Below, piece by piece: positions 57,396-64,000 of a stretch of 64,000 nt of DNA. Made by a program: the position numbers and the translations under genes. This DNA is from Asterella californica (taxonomy: Eukaryota > Streptophyta > Marchantiopsida > Marchantiales > Aytoniaceae). The notes below the pieces were generated by a model. It was not told where the DNA came from. It ran no database searches and saw only the letters and a list, made by a program, of their open reading frames with translations. The DNA lies in NCBI GenBank assembly GCA_036924285.1, contig JAYKYS010000014.1, positions 2,418,001 through 2,482,000 of the forward strand, given 5' to 3'. Every line of letters starts with the position of its first letter. Within the stretch, counting starts at the first letter, position 1.

Positions 57396-58586
57396 GCCTC
57401 AATGATCTACTGACTCACGACAGGAATTCACTTATACTCGGATAGTTCCAGGTGTGTTCGCAGTGTGTATGGGTTTATGACTTTTCTAGAAGGCCATGTG
57501 TTTCTTTCTCCTGTGAGGTGTTAAAATTAGATTTTTTAAATATAGCATTTCAAATATAGTATTTTAAATTTAAATATTTGTCGTTTAAATATTTGATGTC
57601 TTCAACCAGGCGCGTATTCATTCCTTCACTTTTAATTTTACAGTGCACCCCCCAAAAAGTACATCTCAAAATTAAACATTCTGGCTGGCGTGCAATCCCC
57701 TTTGAAACGGCAGGTCTTTTTACCATTCTTGTCCTTTTCCCTTTTTTTTACAAGTCCGTGGGGCAGGATATTCACTTTTCACGACTGGGTATGCTCAACC
57801 TCTAGGCCGATTGTGTTTCCTCTTCCATAGTTCCCTTCTTCTGCAGCTCTGCTCCTTCGTCCTATAGCACCCGTGACTGTATATATCCGACCTCTCCTGA
57901 GTCCTCACTGTAGACATGATGTTATTCTTACCCCTTTGACTCCTACAGTTTCCCATCATCAAGGGCTCAATCAAAGGTCATCTGAACCTCACAAGTCCAA
58001 CATCCAGTAGAGACGAAGTCACGGGTAGAAAAGAGCAGTCCAAACTATGAGACACGCTAGCAAAGCTCCTCCTAAACCAAGTTCCAGTAACATCTTCAAA
58101 TGCTCCAAATATCGCAAAAGATATCATGCTTAGGATAAATAGTGATAAATAATATGCATCCACAGTGGACTTTTGGCCGGAGAGAAGAAAAAGACAGACC
58201 TAGAGAAAAAGAATCTAAAAGTGTCACTGGTAACTGGACACTACAGTGAGGTGTCAACGAGGTATTAGTTAGAATTCTACAAGTATTAAAGAAAATATAT
58301 TTAATATTCTAAATTAAAATATATTTAGTATAAATATAATATATTAACTGCAAACTACATGCTGCATCTTCTAAAAAAACCATAAGTCAAGCACTTTCAA
58401 CACGTGGCAAGAACCAGAAGACTGATCTGCTGTCCTGTCAGAAAATTGATCATTTAATCCTTCTTGGAGGAAGAGATAGGTGATAAATTATACGATTTTG
58501 CATATTTTTCTCTTTCGAATATGGAAAGATGTCAACATGCAAGGAAGTATTCAACAGTGAACGTATATTCAAGGCTGCTTATTCAC

Positions 58587-58664
58587 CCATGTATACTTCG
58601 TGTACATGGGTCTTTAATATATATCCTAATCCTCTCGATGGGAAGGGTTAGGATATATATTAAA
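58587..58664. repeat. Two adjacent hairpins of the AT-rich family
   Basis: First, CCCATGTA pairs with TACATGGG (58587-58610). Second, 58613-58629 pairs exactly with 58648-58664 (17 bp, TTTAATATATATCCTAA). Confidence 0.9.
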
Positions 58665-60779
58665 TGCTTTGTTAAATGACGCTTATTTACCATCTCAATC
58701 CCGGACTTAAACCCTGAGGGACGTCTCAGCCTACTCTCGACTTATGGGTTCTGTCTCGATCAGTTAGTTGCTCCTGGAGAGATTAACTTTTAATATTTAT
58801 AAGTGATTTTGATTTTTATTATAGCTTATTACATTATATTTTTATAACACTTACATGTTTTCCGCTAAGAGAAAACGATTTTCACTGTACAAGTACGTTG
58901 GGGATGTCTATTCAACAGTGAACGTATATTTAGATGGTAAGAGGGATTTTGGTTAATTTATTCTCTAACCCTTGTGTCATGAATGTACAGTGTACAGTTA
59001 GGAACAGTTAGTCCGTGGGTTTTTTATTAATTTATTCTTTAGCCATTTTTGACAGCAGGATTCGGTTACAAATTAATGTCTGGATTAAATTGATGTCTTT
59101 CTTTAGCATTTCCAAGTTATTTTATAGTTCAGTAGCACATGAGTCCACGTCTGGTTTATGGATTATGTCTAGATTTGTACGTAAACCCAAGTCCAGTTAT
59201 CATTTAATAGTTATGAATAAATTTAATTTTTCATAACAATTTTTATAAAAATTCTACATAACACTTACATCTTTTCAGATAACAAAAAACACATAACAGG
59301 TAGGGAAGACGAAGGTACTTCCCGGTAATAAAAAGTCTAAATTGAGTTCTCTAATTTGGAAAGCTTCCTATCGTCTTCATGTCCTAGAAAGAAGAATTGA
59401 GTCTTCATGCCCTAGAAAGAAGAAATCATCAAAGTTAAATTTTCTTTTCTTTTCTATCCACTCCCGTGTTTCGATAATCCTATCCGAACCCGAATAATAT
59501 CCATGCCAAGGGTGTGTTTCGGGAATAGGCGGTAAGAGACAAGTGGACGGTGTAGTGTTTGAAAATTCAGTTCTTTTATTGGGTCGTTCTTCATGGAGTA
59601 AGTTTATTTATTATAAAATTCTTGAGGTTTCAGTTCTGCATTCGTCTGTCTTTTTTGTTCTTTCTTCGGACAGTTTTGCTTTGCTTCGTCTTTGTTACTA
59701 TGGCAGGAGCGCTATATTTTGCTTCATTTTTCCTTGCTACGAACAGCGTTGTGGACAAATGGGAGGTAAGAGAGAAGTGCGATCGTTTTTCACATCGGGA
59801 ATTGTTGCCCCTGCTAGTTTCATAGGAGTTCAATGCTTTTGGCAACATGTTTGAGAGGAAAAAGGACGCTATGATACAACTCCTCGATACGGCTCGGCTT
59901 TCCTACTGGCTCGCTTCTTTGTCAGGTTTGGAGCTGCTGCATTTCTTCATGGCCGTCGTGTCGGTTCTATATTACTCGTGTTGTTGCATATTGAATGGGC
60001 AAATTTCACTTTCTCTGCTTTTTCTGAAGCTCTGATTTACTTGCTTTCGCTGTCTTTTCTTGCTAGTACTGTTGTGCCACTACTTCTACTTCAGCATCGT
60101 TAGAGTGTGTAGAACCACGTTGTACAGCTAAGATCCAGTCTACACTTATGGGTTTTTTCCTGATCTCTCCGTGTTTCCAGACATGAGCTAATAAATAATG
60201 TCTATAGAATATTTTAATTATTTACATTTAATTAGTATATATATTATTTAATACTTATATAATTCTCTGATAACAAAAAGAGAACACAAGTTCCTAGAAG
60301 TTCAGATTGCATACATATTGAGCCAGAGAAGTCTCTCAATCGTATTCTTTCCAAAAACATGCTTGAAAATAAACCAACACAACAGGAGCGTTACTTTGGA
60401 TACAACTTGTAATCATCATGGATTCGGGTATGTCGTATTACACATGTAACATATGAGAAAAGTAATATTAATTTTAACTACTTAGCTAGACTAACGGAAA
60501 AGCTTCCTACTCGACCATACCCGACCAAGCTTCTTTTGTTTTGCTTGTCCAGGTTTCAGTCCATATTTTAATATCTAAGTTCTTGTAAGAAAGAAATTAT
60601 AGTTTTTGATTTCTTCCTTTTTAACTAGGCTTTAGCATAGCTATACCTCGATTGTGAAAACCAGAAAGAAATGAAGATTCTTTTGTAATGTAACGATAGC
60701 TATTCCTCTATTGTGAAAACCAAAAGGAGATTATTTTCTCGTGTAAAGAAACGATGAAGTAAATATAAAACTGAAAAGA

Positions 60780-60820
60780 GAATTGCGGGGTTATGCGTAA
60801 AACGCATAACCCCGCAATTC
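60780..60820. repeat. Perfect 19 bp GC-rich hairpin with AAA loop
   Basis: GAATTGCGGGGTTATGCGT (60780-60798) and its exact reverse complement (60802-60820). It stands out from the AT-rich surroundings. It is followed by no T-run, so it is not a simple terminator. Confidence 0.95.
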
Positions 60821-61090
60821 CATTGCAACCGTAACTCTTTGTTTTTATGTTATTATTAACTGGGAGGTGTGCATATATTCAACTTCTCTCGAACAGCACC
60901 TTTTACCTACAGTCTTCCATCGTAGACTCCATCGTAATTCGTAATGACGTTGTTTATGGTTTTTCTCTGTTCCGCTCAAAAAAGATGTACAGAAGTACTA
61001 TTGATTTTGAAAGAGAAGACAAATATGTAAAGAAGTTAATTTTATGAAACTCTTTTTCACGAAAGGATTAGATAATAAATAATCCAACTT

Positions 61091-61780
61091 CAGTAAAAAA
61101 GTAAATTTCTATAGGTATTTACCTACACGACTTTTTGAAACTCAATCGAGACATTGTAAATTACAACGTTTATGATTTCTCTCTTGTTCGGTTTACACAA
61201 GGACTTCCAAGATATCAAGATGGTAATGATAGATGGGTAGTGAAGTCTATGATTGAAGGACATATAGAAGAACAACAAATCCACATACGCAAAACAGACT
61301 TGTCTGAAAATTGAAAAGTTTAATAAACAAGATATATTAACAGCTTGAATAAAATCAAATCAAATCTATGTTAACAGAATAAAAATCATCCGAAACATAA
61401 AAATTTGATAAAACCAAGTTTGACAACTCCTTCGAATGAATCTATAAACTGTTCCAAATATACACTGTAATATTCCTAATGACTATAGCTTAACCACCTA
61501 AATGAACATCCGGTAACATGCACATTCCATTTCGATGGAAATGAATGACTTCATTTCCATCCCGCCTGCCTGACCTTCCCCTCTTCTGCTCCGGTAACGT
61601 GCACAATTCATTTCGATGGAACCTCGAATGAACCTAGTTTTCATTTCCATCCCGCCTGCCTTAGTATATCGACAAGGCTGTCAGGGGTTTCAGATATGAC
61701 AAAATCTCTCGCAGGATCTAGAACGAAATAGTCATTGGCCACCCCATTCCAGATCTGCTATTTAAAATGCACAGCTTCTC
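61091..61780. other. 3' flank of the ubiquitin-like gene, with a direct repeat
   Basis: Two related blocks (about 61510-61572 and 61592-61662) share CATTTCGATGGAA, CATTTCCATCCCGCCTGCCT and CCGGTAAC-TGCAC. On the minus strand a further frame (about 61768-61655) is open, reading NGVANDYFVLDPARDF. It could be a lost continuation of the gene but matches no PI4K motif I know. Confidence 0.45.
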
Positions 61781-62527
61781 CTACTCCATAAACAGGTGGG
61801 GCAGGGACGGTGTCTTCTTTACACAATCAAATGACAAAGCATGACGAAGAGTAGGCTCATTGACGCGGTGAGGTGAAAATTTGTCAATGACCGATTCTAA
61901 CTCTGAAGCAGTAACTGAAAGCTCTATGTCAGCTCCTACAGATTTAGACCGAACCTTGGCCGTTCGCCTTACCACTAAATGAATGACCAGATCTTCCTCT
62001 GAGTGGAGCACTTCAATTCGCTCATGGTCTTCTAATCGTTTGCCTTTGAAGATCAATTGTTGATCATCGAGGGCCAAGCCTCCTTCTTTCTCTGAAATAC
62101 GTTGCTTGAGATCTCTCACCCGGTTGTTTCGCCAAACTTTGAAAACATACTCATTGCCAGAGACCGTTTTTACCTTGACGTCTACGAGTTCAAGGAGGCG
62201 TAAAACAAGATACACCGCCTCGCCATCACATACGCCGGAATCCTTTATCAGAACATCTTCACGGACGAGCTCACGACCCCCGTATACCAGCCTCTGTTGG
62301 TTGGTGAAGAAACCTTTGCATTTCTGAATCCGCTTTTTGACAGACGCAATGGTGTCCGAGCTCAGAACTCTCATAGGCATTACGCTGCTGTTAGAATCCA
62401 GTGTGGTCAAATAAATTTGTATGTCTCCCTCCGCAGAACAAGTACGTTTATGGAATCCTCCCTTTAATACGGGAGATGTGAAGGATTCCACATCCGCAGG
62501 ATTGCATACGAGTCCTGAACGCGCCAT
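61781..62527 (-). CDS. Double ubiquitin-like protein, N-terminus of PI4K-gamma type without kinase domain
   Basis: 248 residues in one exon, ATG at 62525-62527. A short N-terminal segment is followed by two ubiquitin-like domains. Residues ~35-112 contain IQIYLTT, MPMRVLSSDTIASVKKRIQ and LVYGGRELVREDVL. Residues ~113-190 contain VKVKTVSGNEYVFKV, VRDLKQRIS and LIFKGKRLEDHERI. The tail RRTAKVRSK...IELSVTA continues as in plant type II phosphatidylinositol 4-kinase gamma (ubiquitin-like domain kinases). In that family a PI3/PI4 kinase domain follows; here a stop comes 58 residues on and no catalytic motif was found toward lower coordinates. It is either a truncated copy, a gene with a very long intron, or a stand-alone double ubiquitin-like protein. 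There is no frame damage within the two domains. Confidence 0.85.
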   Translation of the reverse strand: MARSGLVCNPADVESFTSPVLKGGFHKRTCSAEGDIQIYLTTLDSNSSVMPMRVLSSDTIASVKKRIQKCKGFFTNQQRLVYGGRELVREDVLIKDSGVCDGEAVYLVLRLLELVDVKVKTVSGNEYVFKVWRNNRVRDLKQRISEKEGGLALDDQQLIFKGKRLEDHERIEVLHSEEDLVIHLVVRRTAKVRSKSVGADIELSVTASELESVIDKFSPHRVNEPTLRHALSFDCVKKTPSLPHLFME

Positions 62528-62797
62528 TGTATTGATGACCGAAGTAACGCTCCGAGCGCAAGCTCAACCGAACAAAGCTTGAATCACGGCTCAGACCAAC
62601 AACCCACCTACAACATCGACGCCGACATCACTTTTAACTGCATTAAGGCCCGATCCACACCGAGCCTCCTGAGACTCTCTCTCTGGCTCTCTCGCGTTCT
62701 GTCTCATCCCGAAGAAGGTGAATAAAGAAGAGAAGTGGAAATATTTTCTTCGAAAGATTGGGGAGGTGCGAGAGGATGAAATAACATGGCGCTCTGC

Positions 62798-62812
62798 TCC
62801 TTATAGCCCCGC
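62798..62812 (-). promoter_or_regulatory. Possible TATA box for the ubiquitin-like gene
   Basis: On the minus strand GGGGCTATAAGGAGC lies about 275 bases before the ATG. The following leader contains an AGAGAGAG tract. Position and sequence are plausible, not proven. Confidence 0.4.
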
Positions 62813-63104
62813 TCCTCTCTCTCCTCTGGGTCCTCCCTCCTCTTCCCGTGACGCATACACATACACATCCCCATCCATCTACCTCGCGCACATGCCCAAT
62901 GTCCATGCATAGATCTCTGTCCGCTATGGATCATCCATCGAGTGCTGCACAAGCCACCTAACATAAAATGGCCTGTTCCTTCAGACACAACTTACCACCT
63001 ACGTGTACGCACTCAACGGTTGATCGGTACAGACCGTCCGACAGAATAGGAAACGATATGAACCATCTGATGACCATTTTCTGTAAACAATTAACATGCA
63101 TTCA

Positions 63105-63800
63105 ACGTACCCTACGGTGTAAGAGAAACGCAAACTAATTCGCCGTTAATTAAAGACCAAACATGTGAGGAAGAGCTGCTAGCGCGTGCGAGGAGGAGCA
63201 GCTCCCCTATTTCCTAAATTTCAGAAGAGGGGCTTTTTTCTAAGACATTGACCCTAAGTCTTCCAAGGACCCTAAAACCGTATCTTACGGTGTCACAGAA
63301 ACGCAAACTAATACGCCGTTAATTAAGGACCAGAAGTGTGATGAAGAGCTGCTAGCGCGTGCGAGGGGGAGCAGCTCCCTTATTTCCTAAACGTCGGGAG
63401 AGAGGGATTTTTTCTAAGGCATTGATCTTAAGTGCTCCAAGGACCCTAAAACCGTATCCTACGGTGTCACAGAAACGTAAACTAATGAGTCGTTAATTAA
63501 GGGCCAAACGTGTGACGAAGAACTCCTAGCACGTGCGAGGAGGAGCAGCTCCTTTATTTCCTAAACGTCGAGAGAGGGGTCTTTTTTCTAAGGCATTGAT
63601 GCTAAGTGCTCCAAGGACCCTAAGACCGTACCCTACAGTCTCACAGAAACGCAAACTAATGCACCGTTAATTAAATACCAAACGTGTGACAAAGAGTTGC
63701 TAGCGCGTGCGAGGAGGAGCAGCTCCTCTATTTTCTAAACTTCAGGGGAGGGGGTTTTTTTCTAAAGCATTGCTTCAAGGACCCTAAGATCACGGCGTCA
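63105..63800. repeat. 174 bp satellite, four units
   Basis: GAAACG-AAACTAAT recurs at 63125, 63298, 63472 and 63646, spacing 173-174. Each unit carries CCGTTAATTAA or a variant, GCTAGCGCGTGC (variant CTAGCACGTGC), the palindrome GGAGCAGCTCC and a G-rich block followed by TTTTTTCTAA. The last unit is truncated. Confidence 0.95.
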
Positions 63801-63895
63801 AAATGAAGATTCAGAGGATTGAACTCAAGACCTCACTGTCCTATTCTAGAGTTCTGATCAACACATTACGACGAGGTGATGAACAAATTTTCTCT
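63795..63895 (-). repeat. Possible tRNA-derived SINE fragment
   Basis: On the minus strand the sequence reads ...GATCAGAACTCTAGAATAGGACAGTGAGGTCTTGAGTTCAATCCTCTGA (given in parts: anticodon-arm-like GATCAGAACTC, then GGTCTTGAGTTCAATCC resembling a B box). A clear A box and 3' end are not fixed. Confidence 0.35.
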
Positions 63896-64000
63896 CGCAC
63901 ACTAATAAATGATTTCCACTCGTTCTCCACATCATTAGTTCAAATTTCTCTCTTGTCTACTCAGATTCGCGCATGCTGCAATTTTACTGTCACGAGAGAT

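Larger units (their letters stand above)
54766..61090. repeat. AT-rich dispersed repeat family with conserved hairpins
   Basis: A composite unit recurs: a GCATATTCACCC-type head, a short palindrome of GGAAGAG/CTCTTCC, a hairpin of the ...TAACCCTTCC/GGAAGGGTTA... type, then a tail GTGTTTCC-GGCATGAGCTAAT, TTTATAGAAT, TTAGTATATAT, TTTAATACTTATATAATT and AAAAGTTCC. Heads occur at 54767, 55081, 55422, about 57265-57330 and 58580. Tails occur near 54940-55070, 55280-55410, 56330-56470, 58790-58880, 59190-59290 and 60175-60300. Spacing is 314-341 bp for the first three heads and then irregular. No coding capacity seen. Confidence 0.8.

Noticed and set aside
59543..60035. Frames with hydrophobic stretches suggesting a membrane protein
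   Set aside because: Phe/Leu/Ser-rich runs come from T-rich DNA. Two frames overlap, with no start context or family match.
61650..61770. Minus-strand continuation of the ubiquitin-like gene (NGVANDYFVLDPARDF...) as a kinase exon
   Set aside because: Open for about 38 codons, but it has no PI3/PI4 kinase motif and is in a different frame with an intervening stop.
1..64000. CRISPR array, bacterial operons or phage genes
   Set aside because: The sequence is eukaryotic. The regular repeats (157, 174, ~190 bp) have no spacer pattern and lie in LTRs or satellites.

Overview
This window is nuclear DNA from a land plant. It holds an intact LRR receptor-like kinase of the plant LRR-VIII-1 type, a plant-type phosphatidylinositol 4-kinase gamma N-terminus, and Ty1/copia and Ty3/gypsy LTR retrotransposons with plant-style primer sites (TGGTATCAGAGC). 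A remnant of a microbial/fungal-type terpene synthase at 6.6-8.6 kb points to a non-seed plant (bryophyte or lycophyte grade), where such genes are known. That placement is inference, and I cannot name the species. Element labels E1-E7 are mine.

Layout. 1-4750: decayed copia element E1, whose 5' LTR starts outside the window. 4751-9301: non-repetitive DNA with a broken terpene synthase-like gene, bracketed by inverted copies of one ~140 bp segment. 9302-14420: nearly intact copia element E2 with both LTRs and a TGCTG target duplication, but no recognisable gag or protease. 14426-15720: minus-strand protein kinase pseudogene. 16270-16960: ~190 bp tandem repeats. About 17.0-25.9 kb: gypsy element E3, whose integrase is split by a 2.0 kb solo LTR (E4). 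26.06-43.41 kb: a second copia copy of the E2 family (E5). A solo LTR of the E4 family (E6) lies inside its reverse transcriptase, and a 10.5 kb minus-strand gypsy element (E7) lies inside that LTR. Short target duplications mark the inner two insertions, so the order of events can be read.

43.4-54.7 kb is the gene-bearing part. It has a kinase N-lobe exon remnant, then an intron-free complete 997-residue LRR receptor kinase (47100-50093, minus), flanked at 45.3 and 52.9 kb by diverged direct repeats. 54.7-61.1 kb is AT-rich and built from a dispersed repeat whose copies keep hairpins despite sequence change. At 61781-62527 (minus) is a 248-residue open frame made of two ubiquitin-like domains of the PI4K-gamma type without the kinase domain. 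The window ends in a 174 bp satellite of four units and a possible tRNA-derived SINE fragment.

Few genes are likely to be active: the receptor kinase and perhaps the double ubiquitin-like protein. Nearly all stop codons in the retroelements sit at tryptophan positions (TGG to TGA or TAG), which fits decay by cytosine deamination in methylated DNA. The candidates for something undescribed are the gag-less copia family with its GC-rich palindromic leader, the hairpin repeat array at 54.7-61 kb, the truncated PI4K-gamma-like gene and the terpene synthase remnant.
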